DNA of 64,000 nt from Planctomycetota bacterium (GTDB taxonomy: Bacteria > Planctomycetota > UBA8108 > JACQVS01), in contig JANQLS010000101.1 of NCBI GenBank assembly GCA_028280485.1, positions 91,472 to 155,471 on the forward strand, in the 5' to 3' direction. The first letter of the stretch is position 1, and each line of letters begins with the position of its first letter. Of this stretch, positions 52,235-62,013 are shown piece by piece. Made by a program: the position numbers and the translations under genes. The notes under the pieces are model-generated. The model worked only from the letters and a program-made list of their open reading frames with translations. It was not told where the DNA came from and did no database searches.

Positions 52235-53260
52235 TTGTCCAATCCTGCCATTGCTCTCGACGCCATGGGGGGCGACAACGCCCCTCAAGAAGTGGTTAAA
52301 GGTGCGCTCATCGCACTGGAGGCGGATCCTGATCTCAAGATGTATCTCGTTGGAAATGAGTCTGATGTCAGTTCAGAACTTTCAGCTAACGGATATGAGG
52401 GAGACCGTATCGAAGTCGTGCACGCTGAACATGCGATCAGTATGAGTGACAATCCGGTCAAGGCCCTGAAAGAAAAGAAAGGGTCTTCGATTGAGGTTGC
52501 CATGAGGCTCGTACGCGAGGGTAAGGCGAGTTCCTTCGTCAGTGCAGGAAATACGGGAGCTTGTGTCGCGGCCTCCTCATTATTTTTAGGCCGGCTCAAA
52601 GCGGTTAAAAGACCGGGGATTGCTGTTGTCTTCCATACCGGTGAAGCTCCTGTGGTCGTCGTCGATGTGGGAGCAAACATTGCCTGCAAGCCCGACCACC
52701 TCATTCAATATGGAGTGATGGCCTCGCTTTACGCCCAAGAGATTTTGGGTGTCGACAGCCCTCGGGTTGGATTGCTCAATATCGGTGAAGAAGATGCAAA
52801 GGGTAACTCTTTGTCAAAAGAGACCCACGCCCGTTTTCAGCAGACCGGAGTGAACTTCATCGGTAATGTCGAGGGATCTGAGATTTACAGTGGTAAGGTT
52901 CACGTCGTTGTTTGCGATGGATTTGTTGGCAATACCGTATTGAAAGTTTCCGAGGGGCTAGCTGAAAGACTCTTGTATCTATTCACCACCACTGTTAAGC
53001 AGGCTCTCGCTCAAGTTCCTGAAGCGATGGCTCTCGCACCTGTATTAAAGAAAGCAGCAAGTGAGTTGATCAGTAAGATCGATTACTCTGAATACGGTGG
53101 AGCGCCCCTTCTCGGGGTAGATGGCACGGTGATTATTGCTCATGGGCGTTCCGATGGAAAAGCTATCGGGAATGCCATCAAAGTCGCGAACCGCATGGCG
53201 GCCATCGAGCTGAATTCGCGAATAAGTGAAGAATTGACCTCTCTATCCGGAGCAAACTAA
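52235..53260 (+). CDS. plsX: Phosphate acyltransferase PlsX
   Basis: PlsX converts acyl-ACP to acyl-phosphate, the acyl donor for PlsY in phospholipid synthesis. The 341-residue protein starts at TTG 52235, one base after the rpmF stop, with GAGGA inside the rpmF end as its ribosome site. Motifs: IALDAMGGDNAP at the N-terminus, SAGNTGACVAAS near residue 101, and EYGGAPLLGVDG near 286. Length is normal. It leads into fabH after 144 bases in the classic fatty-acid gene order. Confidence 0.96.
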   Translation: MSNPAIALDAMGGDNAPQEVVKGALIALEADPDLKMYLVGNESDVSSELSANGYEGDRIEVVHAEHAISMSDNPVKALKEKKGSSIEVAMRLVREGKASSFVSAGNTGACVAASSLFLGRLKAVKRPGIAVVFHTGEAPVVVVDVGANIACKPDHLIQYGVMASLYAQEILGVDSPRVGLLNIGEEDAKGNSLSKETHARFQQTGVNFIGNVEGSEIYSGKVHVVVCDGFVGNTVLKVSEGLAERLLYLFTTTVKQALAQVPEAMALAPVLKKAASELISKIDYSEYGGAPLLGVDGTVIIAHGRSDGKAIGNAIKVANRMAAIELNSRISEELTSLSGAN

Positions 53261-53404
53261 GCCTCACTTGCATCGAATGAATATCCATTGCGGTGGACGA
53301 GACTCTCTGACTCGTCCTCAAATGAAACGCATTAGGGTCGTGTTGATCAACACTCAAAATCGTAGATGCACCTCGCCTTGCGATGACAATAAGGACTAAA
53401 ATTG

Positions 53405-54391
53405 ATGTATCGAGCCTGGCTAGCTGGGACGGGTGCTTCCCTCCCTGAGAAAGTATTGACGAACCATGATTTAGAAGGGATGGTCGATACAAGTGACGAA
53501 TGGATTGTTCAACGAACGGGAATTCGTGAACGTCGCATCGTCCAAGAAGGAGAGGTCACCAGCGATCTGGCCATCGCTGCCTCCCGGCAAGCGCTAGAAG
53601 CCGCTGGGATTCAGCCTGAAGATTTGGGGGCAGTGATCGTTGGAACTGTGACTCCAGATAAGGTTTGCCCTTCGGCCGCAGTCTTTGTTCAGAACGCTCT
53701 CGGAGCGGTAAACGCTTGTGCTTTCGATTTGAACGCGGCTTGTACGGGCTTTGTTTATTCGATAGCTGTAGGTTCCAGCTTCATTCAAACCGGACTCTGT
53801 GAGCACGTTCTGGTTATCGGAGCGGAAGCTCTTTCCCGCTTCGTCAATTATTCCGATCGAAATTCTTGTATTCTTTTTGGCGATGGCGCAGGTGCTGCAG
53901 TCTTGTCGCGTCAAAAAGACGGTGAAGATTCACACATCATCGACAGTCAGCTTTTTGCGGATGGGGGGGCGAGAGATCTCATTCAAATCCCCGCCGGAGG
54001 AGCCGCTCTCCCCGCGTCTCCCGAAACCGTTGAAGCACGTCAACACTGCCTCTCGATGAACGGCCGCGAGGTGTTCAAGTTCGCTACTAAAGCCATGGTC
54101 GATTTGATCAACACGTCTTTAGAGCGTAATGGATTCAAGTACGAAGATTTAGACATCATCGTTCCTCACCAAGTCAATTCTCGAATCATCGACACCGCAT
54201 TGAAGAAAGTCGATGTTCCCAAAGAGAAAATTTTCATCAACTTAGACAAATACGGTAATACCTCGGCCGCGAGTGTTCCCATCGCTTTAAGAGAAGCGGT
54301 GGAAGAAGGACGCATTCAAAAAGGGAACTTAGTTCTCTTTGTCGCTTTCGGAGCGGGGATGACCTGGGGATACAACTTACTTCGTTGGTGA
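53405..54391 (+). CDS. fabH: 3-oxoacyl-ACP synthase III (FabH)
   Basis: FabH condenses acetyl-CoA with malonyl-ACP to start fatty-acid synthesis. From ATG 53405 (AAGGA nine bases upstream; TTG 53402 is an alternative) it has 328 residues. The catalytic triad is visible: Cys in LNAACTGFVYS (near 112), His in VPHQVNSRI (near 253) and Asn in GNTSAASVP (near 283). TSDEWIVQRTGIRERR near the N-terminus is a strong family signature. It is followed by fabD after 24 bases. Confidence 0.96.
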   Translation: MYRAWLAGTGASLPEKVLTNHDLEGMVDTSDEWIVQRTGIRERRIVQEGEVTSDLAIAASRQALEAAGIQPEDLGAVIVGTVTPDKVCPSAAVFVQNALGAVNACAFDLNAACTGFVYSIAVGSSFIQTGLCEHVLVIGAEALSRFVNYSDRNSCILFGDGAGAAVLSRQKDGEDSHIIDSQLFADGGARDLIQIPAGGAALPASPETVEARQHCLSMNGREVFKFATKAMVDLINTSLERNGFKYEDLDIIVPHQVNSRIIDTALKKVDVPKEKIFINLDKYGNTSAASVPIALREAVEEGRIQKGNLVLFVAFGAGMTWGYNLLRW

Positions 54392-54415
54392 TCTAAAGGC
54401 ATTTTAAGACGTGAC

Positions 54416-55378
54416 ATGAAAAACGATTTAGCATTTTTATTTCCAGGTCAAGGAGCGCAAGCCATCGGCATGGGGGCGAGTGTTTTAGAGCGCAGTCCCG
54501 CCACCGTTGCTCTCTTCGAGCAAGCGAGCGAGGCTCTCGGTCTCGATCTCGTCAAGACGCTCGCTGAAGGACCTGAAGACGTTCTCAACTCGACGAGAGT
54601 CAGTCAGCCTGCGATCTTCTTAACTTCGTTGGCCGTACTGGATGTTCTTGGACAGCTGGAAGGTTCCGGAGGCGCATTCGGAACCGAACTTCCCTTTAAG
54701 GCGACTGCCGGCCTGAGTCTTGGAGAATACTCAGCCTTAGTGTTCGCGGGTTGTATCGCCCCTGAAGAAGCATTGAAGGTGGTGATTCAACGGGGAACTT
54801 ACATGCAGGAAGCTTGTGATGCTACTCCCGGTGCGATGACCTCCTTGGTGGGATTGAGCGTAGAAAAAATCGAAGAAGTCGTCGAGCAAGCTCGCTCCAA
54901 GGGCGTAGTCGGAATCGCCAACTACAATTCGCCTGAACAAACCGTCATCTCCGGTGAGAAAGAAGCCGTCGACGAAGCGAGTCGCCTGGCTCAAGAAGCT
55001 GGTTGTAAGCGAGCCATCGAATTACGAGTGGCCGGTGCTTATCATTCACCTTTGATGCATTCAGCAACGGAAAAACTGACTCCAGTATTAAAAGAGATTT
55101 CGATTCAAGCTCCTCGTGGTGCTTTTTATTCCAATGTAACTGGAGATCGAGTCGAGGATCCTGAGGCGATCCGTCAAGGACTCATCGACCAAGTTGAAAG
55201 CTCCGTGCGTTGGGTTTCTATTCACCAAGCTATCGTGCGAGATGGAGCAACCCAGGGAATTGAAGCAGGGCCGGGTAAAGTGATCACCGGTTTAGCGAGA
55301 AAGATCGATCGAAGCTTAAAGGTCACTCCTAAGGGTGATGTCGAAGCCATCGAGAAACTCCTCAGTGAGGAGGGATAA
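54416..55378 (+). CDS. fabD: Malonyl-CoA:ACP transacylase (FabD)
   Basis: FabD loads malonyl groups from CoA onto ACP. The 320-residue protein starts MKNDLAFLFPGQGAQAIGMG and carries the nucleophile-elbow GLSLGEYSAL with catalytic Ser near residue 101, an Arg-containing segment (VIQRGTYMQ), and VAGAYHSPLM with catalytic His near 215. The length is typical. It ends three bases before fabG, so the two are tightly linked. No strong SD precedes the ATG. Confidence 0.96.
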   Translation: MKNDLAFLFPGQGAQAIGMGASVLERSPATVALFEQASEALGLDLVKTLAEGPEDVLNSTRVSQPAIFLTSLAVLDVLGQLEGSGGAFGTELPFKATAGLSLGEYSALVFAGCIAPEEALKVVIQRGTYMQEACDATPGAMTSLVGLSVEKIEEVVEQARSKGVVGIANYNSPEQTVISGEKEAVDEASRLAQEAGCKRAIELRVAGAYHSPLMHSATEKLTPVLKEISIQAPRGAFYSNVTGDRVEDPEAIRQGLIDQVESSVRWVSIHQAIVRDGATQGIEAGPGKVITGLARKIDRSLKVTPKGDVEAIEKLLSEEG

Positions 55379-55381
55379 AAA

Positions 55382-56128
55382 ATGAGTGAATTACCCCTGA
55401 GCGGTCAAACCGCGATCGTCACCGGTGCTTCCAGTGGTATCGGAAGAGCCGTAGCCCTTCTTCTTTCAGAGCAAGGAGCAAAAGTGGCTCTCGTGGCAAG
55501 GAACGAAGGCCGCTTGAATGAAGTCGCCGAAGCCGCCAGTGGCGAAACACTGGTCGTTCCCACCGATGTCTCCGACCCAGAAGCGATCCAAGCAACTGTA
55601 AAAACAGTGCTCGGAGAGTGGGGGAGAGTCGACATCCTCGTCAATAACGCAGGGATGACTCGAGATAATTTGCTGATGCGAATCGGCGAAGAAGATTGGG
55701 ATAAGGTGATTGACACGAATTTAAAAAGTGCTTTCATCTTCTGCAAATCATTGGCGCGGACCTTTTTGAAGCAGAAGGGTGGGCGCATTATCAATGTGGC
55801 GAGCGTCGTGGGATTGGTTGGAAATGCCGGCCAAGTTAACTATGCTGCGAGTAAGGGTGGGTTGATTGCTATGACCTACACCTTGGCCAAAGAGTTGGCT
55901 TCCCGCGGAGTTCTCGTGAATGCCGTTGCCCCTGGATTTATCGAAACCAGTATGACGGAAGAACTTCCGGAGGAAACCCGAGAGGTTGCCAAGACGGAAA
56001 TCCCCTTGGGACGTTTCGGAAAGCCCGAAGAAATTGCCAGCGCGGTCGCATTTTTAGCCGGCCCGGGAGGCAGCTATGTCACTGGAACCGTTCTCCGAGT
56101 TGACGGAGGAATGGCGACAGGGAGTTGA
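55382..56128 (+). CDS. fabG: 3-oxoacyl-ACP reductase (FabG)
   Basis: FabG reduces 3-oxoacyl-ACP with NADPH in each elongation round. A 248-residue short-chain dehydrogenase with cofactor motif TGASSGIGRAVA (near 15-26), NNAGMTRDNLLMRI, and the catalytic Ser-Tyr-Lys set in NVASVVG and YAASKGG (Tyr near 154). The C-terminus VLRVDGGMATGS is typical. It starts with an ATG four bases after fabD, with GAGGAGG in the fabD end as the ribosome site. The fab cluster context makes FabG much more likely than another dehydrogenase. Confidence 0.95.
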   Translation: MSELPLSGQTAIVTGASSGIGRAVALLLSEQGAKVALVARNEGRLNEVAEAASGETLVVPTDVSDPEAIQATVKTVLGEWGRVDILVNNAGMTRDNLLMRIGEEDWDKVIDTNLKSAFIFCKSLARTFLKQKGGRIINVASVVGLVGNAGQVNYAASKGGLIAMTYTLAKELASRGVLVNAVAPGFIETSMTEELPEETREVAKTEIPLGRFGKPEEIASAVAFLAGPGGSYVTGTVLRVDGGMATGS

Positions 56129-56356
56129 TTTCCCAGTCGAATATGACATGATCAGGGATTAAATTTTTAGGATTCGGGTCTTCGGATAGGGCTCGGAGAC
56201 AAGTTTGTTAAACCGGTTCTTGAGTTTGTAACTCCTCGTGAGTACAAGCGTGAACTCAGGAAGAGAATTTTAAAGAAATCAAGCCGTTCAACATTTCCTC
56301 GAGTATCTCTCGGGAAGTGAGGCTTCAAACAGATTGGATTTACGGAGGCATCTGCC

Positions 56357-56596
56357 GTGTCTGAAAACATCGAAGAAAAAGTCGCCGAGATCGTCAGCCA
56401 ACAGCTCGATGTTGACAAAGAAAAGATTAAGCCAGAGACAAACTTCATCGCTGACTTAGGCGCTGATTCTCTGGACATCGTTGAGCTCGTTATGGAGTTC
56501 GAAGAAAGTTTTGATATGAACATTCCCGATGAGGATGCGGAAAACATTCGCACCGTCGGTGATGTCGTCAATTACATCAAGGATCAAGCAGGATAG
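56357..56596 (+). CDS. acpP: Acyl carrier protein
   Basis: A 79-residue acidic ACP that carries growing acyl chains on 4'-phosphopantetheine. The attachment serine is Ser38 in LGADSLDIVELVMEFEESF, the universal motif. Starts at GTG 56357 with GGAGG about nine bases upstream (SENIEEKVAEIVSQQLDV). Length and helix pattern are normal. It sits 228 bases after fabG and 308 before fabF, in the expected order, so it probably has extra transcripts of its own because ACP is needed in excess (inference). Confidence 0.96.
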   Translation: MSENIEEKVAEIVSQQLDVDKEKIKPETNFIADLGADSLDIVELVMEFEESFDMNIPDEDAENIRTVGDVVNYIKDQAG

Positions 56597-56904
56597 TTCT
56601 TCTTCGCTGAGTTCTTTCAGTTGAATCAACAGGAAGAATTAGAAGCGGAAATTATTCTCGATAGTTTTTATAGAGTTCTTTCAAACTCAAGTTGTAGAAA
56701 GATCTCTCTCAACGGACTGCTTTTTAGAGCTGTTGGGCCGAACGTTGTCGTTTTGCTCAAGCCTTCAAAGTTGATGAACGCTTGGCCATTCTCCAAGTTC
56801 TCGATGGTGTATCTCGAGTATTGGAGAGTGATAGGCATCCTAGGTGTTGCAAGCTTCACAGATCGTTGATTTTCAAGTTACCCTTCCAATAGGTTAAAAG
56901 AGCG
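56597..56904. other. Gap between acpP and fabF
   Basis: About 308 bases. An 82-codon plus-strand frame (56621-56869) begins soon after acpP but has no ribosome site, recognised pattern or normal composition for the neighbourhood, so I do not call it. No terminator is seen. Confidence 0.4.
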
Positions 56905-58149
56905 ATGAGCAAAAGGCGGGTCGTCATCACGGGACTGGGAGTTGTGTCCAGTATCGGGACTGGCGTCAATAAATTCTGGGATGGGATTAAAGAATCCCGA
57001 AGTGGAGTAGCTGAAGTCACCTCATTTGACGTGAGTGAACTCCCTACCAAGATTGCCGGTGAGGTTCGAGATTTTGATGTCGAAGAATTTCTATCGAAAA
57101 AGGGAGCTCGTCAGCTAGATCGATTCGTGCATTTCGCCTTGAAAGCATCCCAAGAGGCGATGGACGATTCGGGATTGGATCTTGAGACCGAACCCAAGGA
57201 CCGAATCGGCTGTATTTGGGCCTCTGGAATTGGGGGTTTGCTAGAGATCGAAACCACGCACCGAAAAGCTTTAGAAAAAGGACCCCGCCGAATCGGTCCC
57301 TTCTTTATTCCAAAGCTTATGATCAATGCTGGTGCCGGTCAGATCGCAATTCGCTTTGGAATTCAAGGCGCTAACTACGCCGTCACTTCGGCTTGTGCTT
57401 CAGGGAAGCATGCGCTCGGTTTAGCTTATCGATCCATCGTCTACGGTGATGCTGAGGTCATGATCACGGGTGGATCTGAAGCTACCGTCACCATGTTGGG
57501 AATGGGTGGCTTCTCCGCTCTCAAAGCCCTTTCAGTCAGAAATGACGATCCCACGACAGCCTCTCGTCCCTTCAATATCGACCGCGATGGATTCGTCGTC
57601 GGTGAAGGTGGGGGAGCCTTGATCTTTGAAGAGTACGAACACGCGAAAGCTCGGGGAGCTAACATTTACGCGGAAGTTCTCGGGTTTGGAATGACGGACG
57701 ATGGTTTCCATATCTCAGCTCCAATTAGCGATGGAACCATGGCCGCTAAAACGATGCTTCATGCGGTGAACGAAGCGGGTATCAATCCCGATGAGGTCAG
57801 CTACATCAACGCTCATGGAACCTCGACACCACTCAACGATGTCATGGAAACTCGAGCGATCCACCATGCCTTCGGGGATCACGCTAAAAAATTGCAAGTG
57901 AGCTCAACGAAGAGTCAGATCGGTCACCTTCTCGGTGCTTCGGGTGCAGTAGAATCTCTGGTCACGGCCTTAGCTATTAAGCACCAAGTGCTCCCTCCGA
58001 CCATCAATTATATGAATCCCGATCCTGAATGTGATCTCGATTATGTTCCCAATGAAGCTCGTGAAGCCGAGGTGAACTACGGGATTTCCAACTCCTTCGG
58101 GTTTGGAGGACACAACGCGAGTATTCTCCTCGGCCGATTGAAAGATTGA
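56905..58149 (+). CDS. fabF: 3-oxoacyl-ACP synthase II (FabF)
   Basis: FabF elongates acyl-ACP with malonyl-ACP. The 414-residue protein starts MSKRRVVITGLGVVSSIGTG and shows the Cys-His-His triad of KAS I/II enzymes: Cys in TSACASGKHALG (near 165), His in NAHGTSTPLND (near 305) and His in GHLLGASGAVES (near 340). SNSFGFGGHN near the C-terminus is also typical. It overlaps the region before serA by a few bases, so serA may be read through. Confidence 0.96.
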   Translation: MSKRRVVITGLGVVSSIGTGVNKFWDGIKESRSGVAEVTSFDVSELPTKIAGEVRDFDVEEFLSKKGARQLDRFVHFALKASQEAMDDSGLDLETEPKDRIGCIWASGIGGLLEIETTHRKALEKGPRRIGPFFIPKLMINAGAGQIAIRFGIQGANYAVTSACASGKHALGLAYRSIVYGDAEVMITGGSEATVTMLGMGGFSALKALSVRNDDPTTASRPFNIDRDGFVVGEGGGALIFEEYEHAKARGANIYAEVLGFGMTDDGFHISAPISDGTMAAKTMLHAVNEAGINPDEVSYINAHGTSTPLNDVMETRAIHHAFGDHAKKLQVSSTKSQIGHLLGASGAVESLVTALAIKHQVLPPTINYMNPDPECDLDYVPNEAREAEVNYGISNSFGFGGHNASILLGRLKD

Positions 58150-58154
58150 TAGCG

Positions 58155-59759
58155 ATGTCTGATCCCAAGATTCTCTTCATCGCAGATCCCTTATCTGACG
58201 ACGCCTTGAGTATATTGAACGGTGAGGATTGTGTTCAGTTAGAGAACCAACCCGGCCTGCCCGAAGAAGAAAAGCTCAAGCTTGCCAATAAGGCTCACGG
58301 CATCATCGTTCGGAGCCAAACAACGATTACCAAAGAATTCTTAGAGGTCTGCGATCATCTCCAGATCATCGTGCGAGCCGGAGTTGGCGTCGATAATATC
58401 GATGTTGAAGCCGCTACTCGCAAAGGAGTGGTCGTTCAAAATATTCCCGAAGGAAATACGCGTTCGGCGGCGGAACATGCCGTGGCTATGATGATGTCTT
58501 TGGCTCGAAATGTTCCACAAGCTCACAAGTCTCTCCAAGAAGGGAAGTGGGATCGAAAGACCTACGTCGGTACTGAGCTTCAAGGGAAGACCCTCGGTAT
58601 TGTAGGCCTCGGGAAAATCGGCCGCCATGTTCTGAATATGGCGACAGGATTGGGGATGAAGATTATGGGATTCGATCCCTTCATCTCTCCTCAACTGGCT
58701 CAAGAGATGGGATTATCTTTAGCCGAGTCCGTTGCCGATTTAGCGGCTGAAGTCGATTTCCTATCGATTCACGTTCCTAAATCTCCCGAAACTGCAAATT
58801 TGATCGACGCCGAGCTCCTTTCGAAAGCTAAAAAAGGATTGCGCTTGGTCAATTGCGCCCGCGGTGGAATCGTCGATGAAAAAGCCTTATTCGATGCTCT
58901 CGAAGATGGAACCGTCGCTGGGGCCGCGCTCGATGTCTTCGAAAAAGAGCCTCCCGAATTCACCGATTTGATCCTCCATCCAAAAGTGGTTTGTACTCCT
59001 CACCTCGGAGCCTCCACTAAAGAAGCTCAACAGAATGTAGCAATTGCCGCTTGTGAGCAAATGCTCGCCTTCTTTAAAGAAGGTAAGTTAGTGAGCCCGA
59101 TCAACTCTCTCAATCTTGAACCCGCGATCGTCGAAGAAATTCGTCCCTATCACGATTTAGCTTATCGCTTAGGAGTTCTACACTCCCAGGTGAGCGAGGG
59201 AAATCCGGTTCGCGTCCGAGTTGAGTTTTTTGGGGATTTGTTCGATAACCAACTTCGACCTTATCTCACTTCTGTCGTTCTGAGTGGGTTTATGAAAGAT
59301 CGATCTTCCCAAGAAGTGAACACGATCAACGCCCATCATTTAGCGACCGAAATGGGAGTTGTGGTGGAAGAGACTGCTGAAGGAAAGAGTAAATATTTCC
59401 ATCAGATGATTCGAGTTCACGTCGAGAGTGCGAAGAGTTCGCGAAGTTTTGGAGGAACGATCCGAGGACAAAAGGGCTTGCGCTTAGTCTCTCTGGATGA
59501 TTATCACTTTGATGCCGTCCTCGAAGGATCTCTACTTTTAATTCAAAACAAAGATCAACCCGGCATGATCGGGGTTGTCGGCGGAATATTATCTGCCAAT
59601 GAAGTGAATATCTCCTACATGTCTTTAGGTCGAGATCAAAGTGGGGGAACAGCAGTCGCTCTGTTAAACCTTGACGAGCCTGTTTCAGATAAAGCTCTCG
59701 AAGATCTCCGTTCGACCGATGGAATCCTTTGGGCTCAACAGACTCACCTTCCCGTGTGA
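58155..59759 (+). CDS. serA: D-3-phosphoglycerate dehydrogenase (SerA)
   Basis: SerA catalyses the first step of serine synthesis from 3-phosphoglycerate with NAD. From ATG 58155, five bases after fabF, it has 534 residues, the long form. The catalytic part (about 1-320) has VRAGVGVDNIDVEAA, the NAD motif GLGKIGRHV, CARGGIVDEKALFDAL with active-site Arg, and CTPHLGAST with active-site His. An intervening domain (about 325-455) and a C-terminal ACT domain (NKDQPGMIGVVGGILSANEV) follow. The ACT domain implies possible serine feedback. A TTG at 58146 is a less likely start. Confidence 0.95.
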   Translation: MSDPKILFIADPLSDDALSILNGEDCVQLENQPGLPEEEKLKLANKAHGIIVRSQTTITKEFLEVCDHLQIIVRAGVGVDNIDVEAATRKGVVVQNIPEGNTRSAAEHAVAMMMSLARNVPQAHKSLQEGKWDRKTYVGTELQGKTLGIVGLGKIGRHVLNMATGLGMKIMGFDPFISPQLAQEMGLSLAESVADLAAEVDFLSIHVPKSPETANLIDAELLSKAKKGLRLVNCARGGIVDEKALFDALEDGTVAGAALDVFEKEPPEFTDLILHPKVVCTPHLGASTKEAQQNVAIAACEQMLAFFKEGKLVSPINSLNLEPAIVEEIRPYHDLAYRLGVLHSQVSEGNPVRVRVEFFGDLFDNQLRPYLTSVVLSGFMKDRSSQEVNTINAHHLATEMGVVVEETAEGKSKYFHQMIRVHVESAKSSRSFGGTIRGQKGLRLVSLDDYHFDAVLEGSLLLIQNKDQPGMIGVVGGILSANEVNISYMSLGRDQSGGTAVALLNLDEPVSDKALEDLRSTDGILWAQQTHLPV

Positions 59760-59774
59760 TATTTGGATTGAATC

Positions 59775-59867
59775 TGTAGGGGTGCCCCTAGTGGGTACCC
59801 TTTCCGAAAAATTGAACCACGTAAATAGCTTTTAGGGAAACGGGCAGGGACAAGCCCTGCCCCTACA
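59775..59867. repeat. MITE-like element, TGTAGGGG family
   Basis: TGTAGGGG (59775-59782) and CCCCTACA (59860-59867) bound a 93-base block. Its right part (GGGCAGG-ACAAGCCCTGCCCC) is nearly identical to 37272-37300. Sits 15 bases after serA. Confidence 0.7.
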
Positions 59868-61065
59868 GGGAACAGCCTGCAAGCCAAGTCATAACGTATT
59901 TCAACCCGACTCCTCTTCCAATCCCTGGACACTTTCTTTTTAATTTTCACCCTCTCTAAAAAGATCTGCCTAATATTGGGTCGTCATTGCTTTAAATCCG
60001 ATCGGATCTTTCCCTAAACCTTTATTTTGTGTGACAAAGTTTGGCGATTTGGGGCGACAAAAATTGGCTATTGGCGGGTTCAGAATTCCATCCTATTCTA
60101 AAGTGTCGAGCGAGAGCCGAGGGCTTCAAGAATGCCGCAAGAATAATCAACCTTGGGTCTCGATCTTGTTCAAAGGCCATTCACCTCCTTTTTCCCCGGG
60201 TGAATTGGCGCGATTTGAGCGAGATTCAGCTTCTTTGTCACACTTAGACGTGACAGACATTGGGTTTCAAGGGCAAAGAATCCTGGCAAGAGGGGAAAAA
60301 GCCACATAGGCGTCCGGTTTTTGAGCTTGGACGCCATGGGGGGCCGGCCTGGCTTTTGGCCGTGGCCGACCTAAGAACGCCCCCAACCCACGTTCCATTG
60401 GGCCCGTTCCGTTTTAGGTTCGGGTCCATTTTTTATTTCTATTTTCATACATTTCCGGAAGATCAATGTGAATTATAGTTTGAGTTCTCCTGGCTTCCGG
60501 TCGGGGTAAATTTTTTTAAACGAGGAACTCACCAGGCAAACCCTTGATAAATCCCCCCCTTCCCGCCTATCATCCCTAGCTTAATCCTTTGAGTCTTATT
60601 CTTCTTATCACTCTTTTACTCAACTTATATCTGTGGTCTCTTTTAATCTGTCAGCGCTCACTTTTAAGTGATCCCTTAAAGGCCACACAGAAAAGAGTGA
60701 TGAAGTAAGGTCGTTGCAAAGATAAATTGGGTCTTATCTCTTCTTCGTTTCAAATGGTGCTTGCGGATATCATTCTTCGATTCCGTCTGCTCTCAATTTG
60801 ATACTTACTTCTCTATAGGGAATATCAGGTATTTGGGATTCCTGATCTTATTCCGCACGGTGAAGATGGGTTTCATTGGGAGGGGCTATCAACAATGGTT
60901 GGATTAGTTGATGACGTTGCGGGTTGGTAGGGACGGATCTGAAAGAGATCGATTTTGAGGGTTGGGAGCTTCAATTTCTCTCATCGCTTAAGGTACGTTG
61001 TCTTCAATCAAGTATCGTAACTTAGATGAATGAAATCCAATTTTTCTGTTAGGGGGGACGGCCGC
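59868..61065. other. 1.2-kb gene-poor region before the sigma-54 activator
   Basis: No frame here has a ribosome site or protein-like sequence. A locally GC-rich tract at about 60300-60420 holds stems such as GGCGTCC/GGACGCC and GGCCGGCC...GGCCGTGGCC. Further on ATCAGG/CCTGAT (about 60830-60855) forms a stem. It may contain untranslated RNA or remnants of lost genes. Confidence 0.45.
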
Positions 61066-62013
61066 ATGGACGCTTTTTATGGGATCGTGGGATCTCATCC
61101 ATCCTTGCAACACCTTATTGAACAACTGAAGTGTGTCGCGAGTTTGGAGCCTGGTACCACCATCATGATTCAGGGGGAGAGTGGGACTGGGAAGGAACTT
61201 ATTGCTCGAGCCATACACGCATTGGGAGCTCCGAGTAATGAACCTTTTTTGGGGGTGAACTGTGGATCCTTTTCGCAAACTCTTCTCGAAGACCAACTGT
61301 TTGGTCACCGAAAGGGTGCATTCACTGGAGCTGAGACCGATAAGTCAGGGGTTTTCGTAGCCGCTGGCAATGGAACTTTGTTCCTCGATGAAATCACCGA
61401 GATGCCTCCAGAGCTCCAAGTGCGCTTACTGAGAGTGATCCAGGAGAGAGAAGTCTACCCGCTAGGTTCAGATGCCTCCGTTCCCGTCTCCGCCCGATTG
61501 GTGGTGGCGACGAACCGGACGATCGAAAAAGAGGTCGAACTTGGGAACTTTAGACGAGATTTGTACTATCGAATCAATGTGATCCGTTTAGAGATGCCGC
61601 CATTGAGAGACCGACTTTCGGACATTCCTCAACTTTCTCAACACTTTTTGAACGAATTCGCTCAACGGGGGGGAGCTCAAAAAACTCTTTCTGAAGAAGC
61701 TCAGGTTGCTCTTTGCAATTACAGCTACCCGGGAAATGTCCGAGAATTAAGAAACATTCTGGAACAAGCCTGGGCGCTCGCGAAACAGAAGGAGATTCAA
61801 GTTGAAGACTTACCTTCAGAGCTCCGGGGGGTAGATCAGCCTAAGTTTAGGCCCTTAGCCGACATAGAGAGAGAACACATCCTCTTAGCTCTCCAACTTG
61901 CTCGAGGGAAAAAGACTCGCGCAGCTCAATATCTCCAAATTGATCGTAATCGGCTCTATCGCATGATCCAAAGACACGGTATCCAGCCTGAAGAAATCTT
62001 TAAAAACAACTGA
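61066..62013 (+). CDS. Sigma-54-dependent transcription activator lacking a receiver domain
   Basis: An enhancer-binding AAA+ ATPase that remodels sigma-54 RNA polymerase. From ATG 61066 it has 315 residues: AAA+ core from the start (IVGSHPSLQHLIEQL), Walker A GESGTGKE near 36-43, the sigma-54-contacting GAFTGA near 84-89, Walker B LFLDEI, and the arginine-finger region (RRDLYYRINV). A Fis-type helix-turn-helix is at the C-terminus (TRAAQYLQIDRNRLYRMIQ). There is no receiver, GAF or PAS domain, so control must come from partners or expression. An ATG at 61030 would add 12 residues; GGGGGG before 61066 favours the shorter form. Confidence 0.92.
   Translation: MDAFYGIVGSHPSLQHLIEQLKCVASLEPGTTIMIQGESGTGKELIARAIHALGAPSNEPFLGVNCGSFSQTLLEDQLFGHRKGAFTGAETDKSGVFVAAGNGTLFLDEITEMPPELQVRLLRVIQEREVYPLGSDASVPVSARLVVATNRTIEKEVELGNFRRDLYYRINVIRLEMPPLRDRLSDIPQLSQHFLNEFAQRGGAQKTLSEEAQVALCNYSYPGNVRELRNILEQAWALAKQKEIQVEDLPSELRGVDQPKFRPLADIEREHILLALQLARGKKTRAAQYLQIDRNRLYRMIQRHGIQPEEIFKNN

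Noticed and set aside
56621..56869. 82-codon frame between acpP and fabF
   Set aside because: No ribosome site or recognisable sequence; the gap is non-coding in the standard fab arrangement.
60031..60478. Several overlapping frames of 60-92 codons after serA
   Set aside because: They overlap on both strands in a GC-rich stem-forming tract, with no ribosome sites or protein-like features.
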